Source: Myxococcales bacterium
GTDB lineage: Bacteria > Myxococcota_A > Polyangia > Palsa-1104 > JAEUJZ01
NCBI GenBank assembly: GCA_016794465.1
Contig: JAEUKA010000104.1
Coordinates: forward strand, 48,878 to 112,877
Length of the DNA: 64,000 nucleotides
Reading direction: 5' to 3'
Shown: positions 51,395 to 60,180 of the stretch, piece after piece
Numbering within the stretch: position 1 is the first letter of the stretch
How the letters are laid out: each line of letters opens with the position of its first letter
The notes under the pieces: generated by a model
Told to the model about the DNA's origin: nothing
Databases searched by the model: none
Seen by the model: only the letters and a program-made list of their open reading frames with translations
Made by a program: the position numbers and the translations under genes

Positions 51395-54016
51395 ATGCTG
51401 CCTCGTGTGAATCGGTGGCTCGTGCTGTGGCCGCTGCTTCTGCTGGAAGGGTGTATGTGGCGAGGCTCGGCGTCGCTGGATGAGTCGGCTCTGCCGCGTG
51501 AGTCGCGCGATACTCCGCCACCGGTGCCGCTGAAAAATTTTCTGAAGGACAAGGAGACGCGGGCAACGCCGGGGCTGTTTGTGACGTACTCCTATCGCAC
51601 CAAGTCGTACATGCTGGTGCAAAAGCAGCAGCTCGGAAAGCCGCTGATGCTGATGGGAACGGTCAGCCAGGGTGGCGGACAGCTCGTCGGAGGAGGCCCG
51701 CTCGGATCGCAGACCAGCACCAACTTCCTACAGGCGGTGCTGCTGCTGGAACGGCATGGCAATCGCTTGTATTTGATCGAGCCGCCGCACTCCTATTTGG
51801 ATCAGCCGGCGCACCACAAGGCGGTCAAACAGACCTTTTCTCCGACGGTGATTGCCTCGATTCCGATCGTGGCAGAAGATCGCGGAGGGAGTCCTTCCGG
51901 AGACATGCTCGTGAGTCTGGATGAGCTGCTGCTGGACGATCTGGCGGCGACAGTTCCCGTTGGAAAGGACCGACAGAAACCGCAGCGCCGCCTAAGCTAT
52001 GTCGAAAAATTAAGTGGCAGTGCGGTCAGTACGTCTCTGCGGGTTCGGCTGGGTTACTCGACGGCAGCAAGCACAGAGCTTGGGCATCTTGTGAATGCTG
52101 TCTCGGTGACGTATTCGTTCCTGCAGCTGCCGGATACCCCGATGCAAAGACGGCAAGCAGATGATCGAATCGGGACGTTTAGCACTGCGTTTCGGGACTT
52201 CCACAGTCGGCAGCCGCGCATGGAGTCCTACGCAGTGCTGCGCTGGCGGCTTGTACCTTCCCACAAAGAGGGCACGCTGCTGGTTCCCAAGCAGCCGATT
52301 GTGTTCTATCTCGATCCGGCGACTCCGAAGGTCTATCAGCCGTACATTCTCGACGGAGTACGGCAGTGGAATCGCGCGTTTGAAGCGGCGGGATGGAAGG
52401 ATGCGGTGCGGGCAGCCGTCCTGCCCTCACAGGTGGCGCCGGATGATCCGCGAGCGGCGGTCATTCACTGGGAGACTGGGGAAGGCTCGCTCAATGGGCG
52501 GGCGCAGCCGGTGATCGATCCACGCTCGGGAGAGATCTTGAGCGCGTCGCTGCTGCTATCGATCAATCCACTGCGCCAACACCTGCGGCTGCGCAAGACG
52601 GTGCTCGGACCCGTGTCAGAACAGGAGTCTGAAAAGGAGTCTGGAAAGGAGTCTCTTGGCGCTGCACTTGACGCGGATGAGGAGGAATTGGGAGCCGTGC
52701 TGGGCCATCAGACAGAGGTCCTGCGCGCCACTCTGCAACACCAGGGAATCGCAGCGGGAGAGCCGTTCTTCGACGAGCTGCTCGGTCGGCGGCTGCGACT
52801 TCTGGCGATGCACGAAGTCGGACATGCGCTGGGTCTGCGGCACAACTTTCGCGCCAGTACCCACACTCCTTCCGCGCAGTTAGGGAGTCCGGAGTGGTTC
52901 AAAAAGAACGCTTTGCTGTCGTCGGTGATGGACTATCCGTCGATCAACTTGCCACCGCCACTTGCGGGGCTGAAAAGTGAAGCCGAGTTTCCGTACTACC
53001 AAAGTACGATCGGCCCTTCCGATGTGCTCAGCATTGCGTATGCGTACACTCCTGATGCGGCCTATGCAGCACACCTGGCGAGCCAAGCGGCGAAGTGGGG
53101 ATATGACTTTGGCAGCGACGAAGAAGCGGACTCGGAAGCAGACCCTTCGGTGCAGCGCTGGGATCTGGGTGGCGAGCCGCTCCTGTGGGCCAAAGATCGA
53201 ACGACTCTGCTGCGCGAGCTGTGGCGAAAGCTGGGGCAGCGCCGGCTGGCACCGGGAGACAGACCCGCCGATGTGACACAGACCGCCGCGTCGCTGCTGC
53301 GTGATTATGCGCGCACCGTGGCGGCCGTTACCCCTTACTTGGGAGGCCACTACGGATCGCGCGATCACATCGGTGATGCGGGGGGGAAGCCGGCGCAGCG
53401 TCCGGTGGAGAAGAGCAAGCAGAGTGCGGCGCTCGCTTTTTTGCTGGATGCGGTGCTGACGGAACAGGCGCTACCGATGACGGCAGAGCTGGCCGAGCAG
53501 CTGGGCGTGGATCATCTGCGACCGCTGCGCACGCGCAGACAGACCGAGCAACCGGTGATGCGGCAGTGGATTGATCTGCGGGTGCAGCTGCTGCAGAGAC
53601 TGCTCGAAGCGCCGCGTCTGCGCAGAATGGTCGACGGAGAACAGGCGTTTGGTCGCAACTTTGTACTGACGGTGGGAGAGCTGCTCGACAAGCTGACCCA
53701 GTCTCTGTTTGCAGAGCTGTATGTGACGACGCCCGGACCGATCTCACCGCTACGTCGAGAGCTGCAGCTGCGTTACGTTGAGCAGCTGGGACAGCTGGTG
53801 CTGCGTCACACCCCCGACAGTCGTCCCGCCCGATCGCAAGCGCGCTACCAGCTACAGCAGCTTCAGAGCCAGCTCTCGACGCTGCGCCCGAAGCACGCGA
53901 CCCTCGATGTCGATACCTTGGCGCATGTCCTCGAGCTGTCCGATACGATCTCTGCCACCGTAAACGGCGCGATGGTGATCCAGTCCGGTAGCGCGGCTTC
54001 CCTTGCGGCGGACTGA
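51395..54016 (+). CDS. Zinc-dependent metalloprotease lipoprotein (DUF4953/5117-like metzincin)
   Basis: ATG 51395, with a GA-rich AGGGGGG site just upstream, begins a lipoprotein signal (VLWPLLLLEGC); an open frame extends far upstream but runs antisense to the GT-C gene. The product is 873 residues. Sequence features match the DUF5117/DUF4953 metzincin family: beta-rich N-terminal domain, PIVFYLDPATPKVYQPYILDGVRQWNRAFEAAGW, the zinc motif HEVGHALGLRH (H473, E474, H477, H483) and the Met-turn-like SVMDYPSINL. Such proteins are secreted or outer-membrane peptidases. A gap with Glu/Lys (EQESEKESGKES) is an insertion of simple sequence. Substrates unknown. Confidence 0.9.
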   Translation: MLPRVNRWLVLWPLLLLEGCMWRGSASLDESALPRESRDTPPPVPLKNFLKDKETRATPGLFVTYSYRTKSYMLVQKQQLGKPLMLMGTVSQGGGQLVGGGPLGSQTSTNFLQAVLLLERHGNRLYLIEPPHSYLDQPAHHKAVKQTFSPTVIASIPIVAEDRGGSPSGDMLVSLDELLLDDLAATVPVGKDRQKPQRRLSYVEKLSGSAVSTSLRVRLGYSTAASTELGHLVNAVSVTYSFLQLPDTPMQRRQADDRIGTFSTAFRDFHSRQPRMESYAVLRWRLVPSHKEGTLLVPKQPIVFYLDPATPKVYQPYILDGVRQWNRAFEAAGWKDAVRAAVLPSQVAPDDPRAAVIHWETGEGSLNGRAQPVIDPRSGEILSASLLLSINPLRQHLRLRKTVLGPVSEQESEKESGKESLGAALDADEEELGAVLGHQTEVLRATLQHQGIAAGEPFFDELLGRRLRLLAMHEVGHALGLRHNFRASTHTPSAQLGSPEWFKKNALLSSVMDYPSINLPPPLAGLKSEAEFPYYQSTIGPSDVLSIAYAYTPDAAYAAHLASQAAKWGYDFGSDEEADSEADPSVQRWDLGGEPLLWAKDRTTLLRELWRKLGQRRLAPGDRPADVTQTAASLLRDYARTVAAVTPYLGGHYGSRDHIGDAGGKPAQRPVEKSKQSAALAFLLDAVLTEQALPMTAELAEQLGVDHLRPLRTRRQTEQPVMRQWIDLRVQLLQRLLEAPRLRRMVDGEQAFGRNFVLTVGELLDKLTQSLFAELYVTTPGPISPLRRELQLRYVEQLGQLVLRHTPDSRPARSQARYQLQQLQSQLSTLRPKHATLDVDTLAHVLELSDTISATVNGAMVIQSGSAASLAAD

Positions 54017-54093
54017 TCGGGCCGACCGGTCGGCTGGAGACTCTGCTCCCAAGCCATCTGACTCGGACTGGTTGCGTCCTTCGGCGCGCTGTA

Positions 54094-54113
54094 GGTGGGG
54101 AAAAAGCCCCACC
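54094..54113 (+). terminator. Hairpin GGTGGGG-AAAAAG-CCCCACC downstream of the metzincin gene
   Basis: A 7-bp perfect stem with a 6-nt loop lies 77 bp after the metzincin stop codon and 125 bp before the M4 gene. There is no T-run after it, so it is a possible Rho-independent-like or processing structure rather than a proven terminator. Confidence 0.4.
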
Positions 54114-54237
54114 CCCTGATGAGTCGTTTCCCACTTTCGCGACGGAAATAGCCCAGTCATAACTCTGCTCATGATGGCTGCGTGTTTGTCACGCCGCACG
54201 GCCGTTTCCCAAACGATTCCCAGCCGGAAGGACTCTC

Positions 54238-56580
54238 ATGACCCGCACACGTACTCTCCGATTTCTGTCCCACGTTGCCCTGTCTGTTGGTTCGGCGTCG
54301 CTGGCGCTGTCGGGATGTGCTCCCGCCGAGCTTGAGGCTGTTACTACCGAAGAGGAGCTGCTCGCCACCGCCGCGACCGTGAAGGGCTCGTCGCTGCGCT
54401 CGCTTGGTTTCGTCGCTGCATCGCTGGACTCAGACAGCTTGCAGCCGGTGTACCTGACGGGACGGGTACCAGCGGCGATTCGCAGTCGGGAAGAGGCGCG
54501 CGACTTTGCGGTGAGCATCCTCTCGCGATCGCTGCGGCTGGCCCCGGAGTCGGACTTCGTGTTTCACAAAGAGAGCCGCGATGCCGCCGGTTATCGCTAT
54601 CTGCGCCTGCGTCAGACCCATGGCGGAGTGCCGGTCGAGCAAGGCGAGCTGACGCTGCAAGTGGCCGAGGACGGCGCGGTTCACTCCGTGATCGGTCGGC
54701 CAGTTCCCGAGCTGCGGATCTCGACACGTCCGGCGCTGGCGGCGGAGTCGGCGGTGCAGGGCGCGCTCGGTCGGCTGGCGAAGGCGGGCAAGTCGGTGGT
54801 GCACGAGTCACCGCGTCTGGTCATCCACACCGGCCTGTCCGGCAAGCCGCAGCTGACCTATCACTCAGTGGTTGAATACCAGGGCCAAGAGGGCTTGGCG
54901 TTTGAGGACCTCTACATCGACGCCAACTCCGGCGAGGTCGTCACCCGCCTGTCGCGCGTCCACACCGGCCTCAATCGCTCGATCTACGACGGCAAGAAGG
55001 CCTGCCTCGCGACCGGCAGCGAGCTTCCCGGCACCTTGCTCTACAACGAGGGTGGTACCAGCACCGACACCGTCGCCAACGCCGCCTACACCAACACCGG
55101 CCTGACCTACTGGTTCTATAAGCACTTCCTCGGTCGCGACTCCTACGATGGCTCCGGCGCGCTGCTCAAGTCGTCGGTTCACTTCACTTTCTCGACCGGA
55201 TTCTCGTGCTCGGGTGCCAATGCCGCGTGGCTCGGTTCGCCCTACAACCAGATGGTCTACGGCGATGGCGACGGCACGACCTTCACTCCGCTCGCGCTGG
55301 CCGTCGATGTAACCGCCCACGAGCTGACCCACGCCGTCACCGATCTGACCTCGGATCTTGTTTACTCCAACGAATCGGGCGCCCTCAACGAAGCCATGTC
55401 GGACATCTTTGGCGCTGCGGCGGAAGCGTGGAAGGGCTCCGGCGGCAGCGCAACCGGCAACCCCGCCAGCATCACCCCGACCGCGAACACCTGGAAGATC
55501 GGCGAGGAGATCACCGTCCCCGGCGGCCTACCCGGCAACGCGCTCCGCTTCATGAACAACCCAACCGCCGACGCTTACAGCAAGGACTACTACCCCGAGC
55601 GACTCACCGGCAGCTCGGACAACGGCGGCGTTCACGGCAACAGCGGCATCGCCAACCTGGCGTTCTACCTTTTGTCCCAGGGCGGCACACACCCGCGTAG
55701 CAAGACCACGACCTCGGTCACCGGCATCGGCATCGAGAAGGCCACCAAGATCTTCTTTGCCGCCAACACCACGATCCTGACAAGCTCGGCCAAGTTCCAA
55801 GATGCGCGCAACGCCACCGCGCAGGCCGCCAAGGATCTGTATGGAGCGTGCTCAGTCGAGTGGGTAAACACCCACAAGGCGTGGGATGCGGTCGGCGTAC
55901 TCGGCACCTGGACTCCGTGCGGCACTGGCGACACCGTGGCACCGACGGTTAGCTTGACTGCACCGACGGCGGGCTCGACGCTCACCGGTTCGGTAACTGT
56001 CTCGGCCAACGCAACCGACAACGTCGGAGTCGCCAGCGTCGACTTCTACGCCGGCACCACCCTGATCGGCACGGACACCACCTCGCCCTACTCGCTGAGC
56101 TGGAACACCACCGGCATCGCCAACGGCGCCTACACCCTTACCGCCAAGGCCAAGGACGGCGCGGGCAACGTCGGCACCTCGACGGGCGTTGCAGTCACCG
56201 TCTCGAACAGCGGCGGCGGCACCACCCAGAACGAGGCCGAGCCGAACGGCTCCTTCAACCAGGGCAACGTCGTCAGCGTCTCGGGAACGACCGTAAACGC
56301 CTACATCTCCTCGCCGACGGACAAGGACTACTTCAAGGTCACACTCGGCGCCGGCAAGACCCTCCAGGCCGCGATGACGCCGCCCTCGGGCTCGGACTTT
56401 GACCTGTACATCTACGACCAGTCCAAAGTGCTCGTCGCCAAGAGCGAAAACGATGTCGGTCTGGTTGACTCTGCCAGCGCCACCAACAAGGCCGCCAGCG
56501 CCGGCACGTTCTACATCCACATCAAGTACTATGCTGGCGCCTCGACGACCAATCCCTACAAGCTCAAGCTGACCTTCTAG
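54238..56580 (+). CDS. M4-family metalloprotease with Ig-like and PPC domains
   Basis: The product is 780 residues. The signal ends with a lipobox (LALSGC). An FTP/PepSY propeptide region (about 50-200) precedes the thermolysin-like catalytic domain (about 215-560). The zinc site is H361-E362-LTH365 with E385 (NEAMSD), spaced as in M4 enzymes. A bacterial Ig-like domain (about 565-655, VAPTVSLTAPTAGS through SYSLSWNTT) and a C-terminal pre-peptidase PPC domain (about 665-780, TFYIHIKYYAGAS at the end) follow. Secreted protease for protein degradation or predation is the usual role. The stop overlaps that of the convergent LysR gene. A remnant of a related PPC tail is at 60014. Confidence 0.95.
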   Translation: MTRTRTLRFLSHVALSVGSASLALSGCAPAELEAVTTEEELLATAATVKGSSLRSLGFVAASLDSDSLQPVYLTGRVPAAIRSREEARDFAVSILSRSLRLAPESDFVFHKESRDAAGYRYLRLRQTHGGVPVEQGELTLQVAEDGAVHSVIGRPVPELRISTRPALAAESAVQGALGRLAKAGKSVVHESPRLVIHTGLSGKPQLTYHSVVEYQGQEGLAFEDLYIDANSGEVVTRLSRVHTGLNRSIYDGKKACLATGSELPGTLLYNEGGTSTDTVANAAYTNTGLTYWFYKHFLGRDSYDGSGALLKSSVHFTFSTGFSCSGANAAWLGSPYNQMVYGDGDGTTFTPLALAVDVTAHELTHAVTDLTSDLVYSNESGALNEAMSDIFGAAAEAWKGSGGSATGNPASITPTANTWKIGEEITVPGGLPGNALRFMNNPTADAYSKDYYPERLTGSSDNGGVHGNSGIANLAFYLLSQGGTHPRSKTTTSVTGIGIEKATKIFFAANTTILTSSAKFQDARNATAQAAKDLYGACSVEWVNTHKAWDAVGVLGTWTPCGTGDTVAPTVSLTAPTAGSTLTGSVTVSANATDNVGVASVDFYAGTTLIGTDTTSPYSLSWNTTGIANGAYTLTAKAKDGAGNVGTSTGVAVTVSNSGGGTTQNEAEPNGSFNQGNVVSVSGTTVNAYISSPTDKDYFKVTLGAGKTLQAAMTPPSGSDFDLYIYDQSKVLVAKSENDVGLVDSASATNKAASAGTFYIHIKYYAGASTTNPYKLKLTF

Positions 56581-57536
56581 CTGTTGTCCGTGAGCTTGGT
56601 CCAGCGCTTCCAGCCGATTGTTCCGGCGCGGCCTTCCGCTCCTGTTGCGGAGATGGTTTCGATAAGTGCTTGCAAAAAGAGCTGCGAGCGTCGAGGTTTG
56701 CGCTTGGCGGAAGGCAGCTCGGCATAGAGTGTGACCTGCTTCCAGATCCATCCGGGGCACAGCCGCACCAGCGCGCCACGTCGGAGTTCTTCGATCACCA
56801 TGTACTCGGGAAGGACTCCGATTCCCACTCCAGACAACAGGAGCGCGCGGACTCCTTCCCCCGTATTGCTCTGAGCGCGTAGCGTCAAAGGCACGGTGTC
56901 TGTCTCTCCCTTGGGACCCCGAAAGGTGAGGCTGTCGCTCCGTGATAAAAGAGAGTGACGGGCCCAAGGCGCACCGGCCAGCTCTCGCGGACGACTGACT
57001 CCGGAGTAGGAAGCGGCCAGGGCTGGGGCTGCGACAATCGGCTCGGGGATGAGCGCCAGTGGCCTCACTACGTTGCCTGATTCCCGAGGCACTCCCAGTC
57101 GCACCGCGACATCAATCCGGCTCGCGATCAGGTCTTGGGACAGGTCATCGCTGACGATGTCGACGGTCATCTGTGGATGCAGCAGTGCAAGCCGTGCTGC
57201 CACGGGGGCCACCAGCAGGGAGCCGAGATCATGGGTGGTCGCGATCCGCAGCGTTCCCACCGGCGCGTTGCGATGCTCTTCCAAGATCGTATCGAGACTG
57301 CGTGCCGCTTCAGAGATCGCGGTCGCGGTTCCCAGCACCTGCTCGCCAACCTGGGTCAGCCGCAGCTTGCGGGTCGAGCGCTCAATGAGCCGAACGCCGC
57401 AGCGCTCTTCGAGCTGTCGGATGTTTTCGCTGACCAGGCTCTTGGACAGATCCAGCGCTTTGGCGGCAGCGGTAAACGAGCCATGGCGGATCACAGCGGC
57501 GAAGACCGCTAACAGTGGCAGATCGCGAGCTTGCAT
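56577..57536 (-). CDS. LysR family transcriptional regulator
   Basis: The product is 319 residues. Residues 1-60 are the winged helix-turn-helix (FAAVIRHGSFTAAAKALDLSKSLVSENIRQLEERCGVRLIERSTRKLRLTQVG shape), followed by the effector-binding domain (about 90-300) with GTLRIATTHDLGSLLVAPV. It is divergent from the SnoaL-like gene and probably controls it and itself. An inverted repeat lies at its start codon. The inducer is unknown. The stop overlaps that of the M4 gene by convergent tail-to-tail arrangement. Confidence 0.93.
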   Translation of the reverse strand: MQARDLPLLAVFAAVIRHGSFTAAAKALDLSKSLVSENIRQLEERCGVRLIERSTRKLRLTQVGEQVLGTATAISEAARSLDTILEEHRNAPVGTLRIATTHDLGSLLVAPVAARLALLHPQMTVDIVSDDLSQDLIASRIDVAVRLGVPRESGNVVRPLALIPEPIVAAPALAASYSGVSRPRELAGAPWARHSLLSRSDSLTFRGPKGETDTVPLTLRAQSNTGEGVRALLLSGVGIGVLPEYMVIEELRRGALVRLCPGWIWKQVTLYAELPSAKRKPRRSQLFLQALIETISATGAEGRAGTIGWKRWTKLTDNS

Positions 57537-57539
57537 GAT

Positions 57540-57558
57540 TGTTCGATTCTGCCGAACA
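57540..57558. promoter_or_regulatory. LysR-type operator TGTTCG-N7-CGAACA
   Basis: A 6-bp inverted repeat with a 7-bp spacer begins 4 bp from the LysR start codon. A second related half-site, ATTGTTCAGATT (57579-57590), lies 41 bp away, about four helical turns, matching the recall/activation-site layout of LysR regulators. It lies in the 137-bp region shared with the divergent gene. Confidence 0.65.
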
Positions 57559-57673
57559 GTGATTCAAGTTCAAGCAGGATTGTTCAGATTGCATGTTGGC
57601 CGCAACCTAGTCCTTACCAAGCCGAGCTGCCCAGTGATTGCAGCAAACCTGAAACCCCGATTGGAGGACTCCC

Positions 57674-58102
57674 ATGCACCACGAACTGAGCCATGAGACT
57701 GCCCGCGCCCTGATTGCTCCGTTTTACGATGTCCTGACCCGTCCGTCGCAGAAGAACGTCGCCGCGATCGTCTCTGAGATCGCGGTTCCCGAGTGGCGAT
57801 CCTACGCAGGCGAAACCGTGAGCAAAGGTCGAGAGGAGTTCATCGCTCAAGTGATCGGCTTCGGACGGGCCATTCCTGATCTGGTATGGGATGTCAAGGA
57901 AGTCCTCGTCAGCGGTGATCGCATCATCGTCCGCAGCGAGGCGAGCGGCACTCCGGCGGGCGACTTCTTCGGAGTCCCGCACAGTGGGCGCAGCTTCAAG
58001 GTCATGACCATCGACATCCATACCGTGAAGGATGGCAAGCTGGTGGTCGCACATCACGTCGAGGACTGGGCCTCTGCCCTGCGACAGCTCGCCGGAAAGT
58101 AG
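57674..58102 (+). CDS. SnoaL-like/NTF2-fold protein
   Basis: The product is 142 residues from ATG 57674, with GGAGG 6 nt upstream. The sequence fits the SnoaL-like ester-cyclase group of NTF2-like proteins: ALIAPFYDVLTRPS, FGRAIPDLVWDVKEVLVSGDRIIVRSEASGTPAGDFFGVPHSGRSF and VAHHVEDW. SnoaL-type members are polyketide cyclases or degradation enzymes; many are of unknown function, and active-site Asp/His in this one are not certain. It is the probable target of the divergent LysR regulator. Confidence 0.85.
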   Translation: MHHELSHETARALIAPFYDVLTRPSQKNVAAIVSEIAVPEWRSYAGETVSKGREEFIAQVIGFGRAIPDLVWDVKEVLVSGDRIIVRSEASGTPAGDFFGVPHSGRSFKVMTIDIHTVKDGKLVVAHHVEDWASALRQLAGK

Positions 58103-58137
58103 CGGACCGCGCGATCCGCTGTGGAGGAGCGGAGACG

Positions 58138-59880
58138 CTAGTGGCTGGCGGTGGCGGATCGCGAAAACAGACCGAGGATGCGTCGTCCAACTTTTTTGAC
58201 GCCGTGCAGCGGGTCTTTCATATACGGCGCGACTTCGTGAACGAGGTCGGATGCCGTCGCAGCGACGCGGTGACTGGGCCAAAAAAACGGGCTGGAAAAG
58301 CGGCTGTGCTTGGCGATGAACAGGCGCAGCTCATCGGGTGTGACGCCGTATTCTTGGCACGTCGCTTCAAACTCGGCGCGGGCCGCGACACGGGCCTTGA
58401 ACAGCATCATCTGCACGCGGCTGTACACATTCACGGCGCCGTCGCCCGACGTTTCAATCGGCAGGAAGATGGCGCTCGGCCACTTCTCTGTCACGTACGA
58501 CTGCACCCCGTCTGAAACTCCCGACGAGGGCATGCAGCCAAACGGCTTGACCGAAAGCGTCATCGTCGACTTCTTGTGCTTGACGTTCATCACCAGCTTG
58601 CCGACTTCCATGTGGCCTTCGCCGCCGCGCAGGTGGTTGTTGTAAAGCTCGCGCGCTTCCTCCGCGACCTCGTCCATGTTGGGCATGTAGTAGTCGTGCA
58701 GACCCAGGATGCCGGCGATGCTCTTGAAGATCAGGCGCAGCCCCTTGTCTGCCACCCACAGTGTCGCCAGCTTTTGCTGAGCGTTGACGCCGACCAGGCC
58801 CTTGTTCGCATTGTCGTCCTGGCGCAGCGTCATGCGCTGACGCGTGTCCCACGAGTGCTCCCAGATGTTGTACAGGACCCAGTTGGTGACGATCTGGATG
58901 TCGACCTCGGCGCCCTCGTGTTCCAGAAAGCGCTGCAGGCCGTAGTTGCCGTCGCCTTCGGTGGTCATGGCCCAGAACTCCCCGATGACGGCGACCTTGG
59001 GTTTGACCTGCGTGCGGTCCACTTCGACGGAGCGCAGCATGCGGCGGCACTGGAGCAGCGCGACCACCGGATTCGATCGCGTGCGCAGCATCTCCGCCAG
59101 CGTGCGCTTGCAGTCTTCCAGCGCGCGATCGGTTGCACCTTGCTGCGTCTCATAAGGACGCATGCGATAGCCGATGGCGTTCACGGCGTCGCCGACCATG
59201 ATCGCAAACAGCAGCGAGACGAAGAACTTGGGGTTCAGATCCAGCCCTGGGTCGTCACCCGTCACTTGCTTCAGGCCGCCCTGCTGCTGGAACAGCAAGA
59301 CCCGGAAGCCGTCAAAGCCGGCATCGCGCAGCGCCTTGCGATACTCCGTGACGTAGCTTCCAAAGCGGCAGGGACCGCAGGCGCCCGGCATGACGAACAC
59401 GTAGCCGTCGACGATTTGCTTGGGCGACAGACCTTGCGCGTGTAGCTCGTTCAAGCGCTTGACCAAGTTGCCGACGTTGAAATAGGTCGGGTTGCACTGG
59501 CCCCGGTTGCCGAACTCTTTGCCAAGCTGTAGCGCCGAGGAGTCCGGGTTGTCGAGCGTCTCGACGCGGTAGCCCAGGCCAGCCAGCGTCGCCGAGATCA
59601 GGTAGTCGTGCGCGATCGTAAGCCCGCCGACAAGGACGGTGGTCTTGGGGCGCTGCTCCCGTGTGAAGAACTGCGGATTGGGATCGGTGAAGTGCGTGGT
59701 CGCCCTGTCTAGCCCCAGCGCGGCCCGCTGTTCGGACTCGAAGCGGCGTAGCTCCTCCTCGATGGCTAGCTCTTGCGCGCTTTTCTGCGGCTTGAGGTTG
59801 TTGATCACGGGAAGCGCCCTGCGGCCCGACGACTGGCTGGCCGTCTGTCCGTTCTGTCCTTCGAGATCCGCACGCTGCAT
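58138..59880 (-). CDS. 2-hydroxyacyl-CoA dehydratase (HgdB/activase-associated) family FeS protein, orphan
   Basis: The product is 580 residues. It resembles the D-component/activase-related family (BcrAD/BadFG-associated, DUF2229-like): Cys motifs GQCNPTYFNVGNLVK, MPGACGPCRFGSYV and KPFGCMPSSGVSD, with RVLLFQQQGGL in between. These Cys could hold a 4Fe-4S cluster. Classic systems need a partner activase (HgdC, with an ASKHA ATPase), which is not seen in the window, so the activity is unclear. It is translated alone; two inverted repeats lie within 75 bp upstream. Function not determined; the family assignment is from the motif pattern. Confidence 0.8.
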   Translation of the reverse strand: MQRADLEGQNGQTASQSSGRRALPVINNLKPQKSAQELAIEEELRRFESEQRAALGLDRATTHFTDPNPQFFTREQRPKTTVLVGGLTIAHDYLISATLAGLGYRVETLDNPDSSALQLGKEFGNRGQCNPTYFNVGNLVKRLNELHAQGLSPKQIVDGYVFVMPGACGPCRFGSYVTEYRKALRDAGFDGFRVLLFQQQGGLKQVTGDDPGLDLNPKFFVSLLFAIMVGDAVNAIGYRMRPYETQQGATDRALEDCKRTLAEMLRTRSNPVVALLQCRRMLRSVEVDRTQVKPKVAVIGEFWAMTTEGDGNYGLQRFLEHEGAEVDIQIVTNWVLYNIWEHSWDTRQRMTLRQDDNANKGLVGVNAQQKLATLWVADKGLRLIFKSIAGILGLHDYYMPNMDEVAEEARELYNNHLRGGEGHMEVGKLVMNVKHKKSTMTLSVKPFGCMPSSGVSDGVQSYVTEKWPSAIFLPIETSGDGAVNVYSRVQMMLFKARVAARAEFEATCQEYGVTPDELRLFIAKHSRFSSPFFWPSHRVAATASDLVHEVAPYMKDPLHGVKKVGRRILGLFSRSATASH

Positions 59881-59916
59881 GGTCGGCTCCTACAGTGAAA
59901 GGGTGTTTTTCGGTAA

Positions 59917-59954
59917 GACCTGCTTGGGCAGGTCCCTTCCTATCGGGTCCCGAT
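59917..59954. promoter_or_regulatory. Two inverted repeats upstream of the HgdB-like gene
   Basis: GACCTGC-TTGG-GCAGGTC (59917-59934, 7-bp stem) and ATCGGG-T-CCCGAT (59942-59954, 6-bp stem) are adjacent, 37-74 bp upstream of the start codon at 59880. They may be a leader structure or operator of the HgdB-like gene. The rest of the 300-bp gap up to the BamD gene holds the PPC remnant. Confidence 0.35.
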
Positions 59955-60013
59955 CGTACCATCCATCGGACCGCCGCCGTGTCGTCTCTTTGCGCCTGGT
60001 TCACGAGGCCCAC

Positions 60014-60085
60014 CGGCTACCTCCACATCAAGTACGACGCCGGCGCCTCGACGACCAAGCCCTACGCTCGCAAGTGACCTTCTAG
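60014..60085 (+). pseudogene. Remnant of a PPC-domain C-terminus
   Basis: The 72 nt here align with the last 72 nt of the M4 gene (56509-56580). The translation GYLHIKYDAGASTTKPYARK parallels FYIHIKYYAGASTTNPYKLK, and the DNA even retains the terminal TGACCTTCTAG, but one base is missing before it, so the reading frame ends early. No upstream protease sequence survives. It is the 3' end of an otherwise lost gene or of a gene duplication. Confidence 0.75.
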
Positions 60086-60140
60086 CCAGTTCCAGCTCGG
60101 CTGGTGGGGGCCGTTTCCGCAGAGTTTTTCGTCGGAAGAG

Positions 60141-60169
60141 TTGACAGACAGCCTCCTCGCGGATCACAT
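60141..60169 (+). promoter_or_regulatory. Possible promoter of the BamD-like gene
   Basis: A perfect TTGACA (60141-60146), a 17-bp spacer and TCACAT (60164-60169) lie just upstream of ATG 60181. The -10 matches only half of the consensus, and a start near 60176 would leave almost no leader, so support is weak. Confidence 0.3.
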
Positions 60170-60180
60170 TGGGCAGACTC

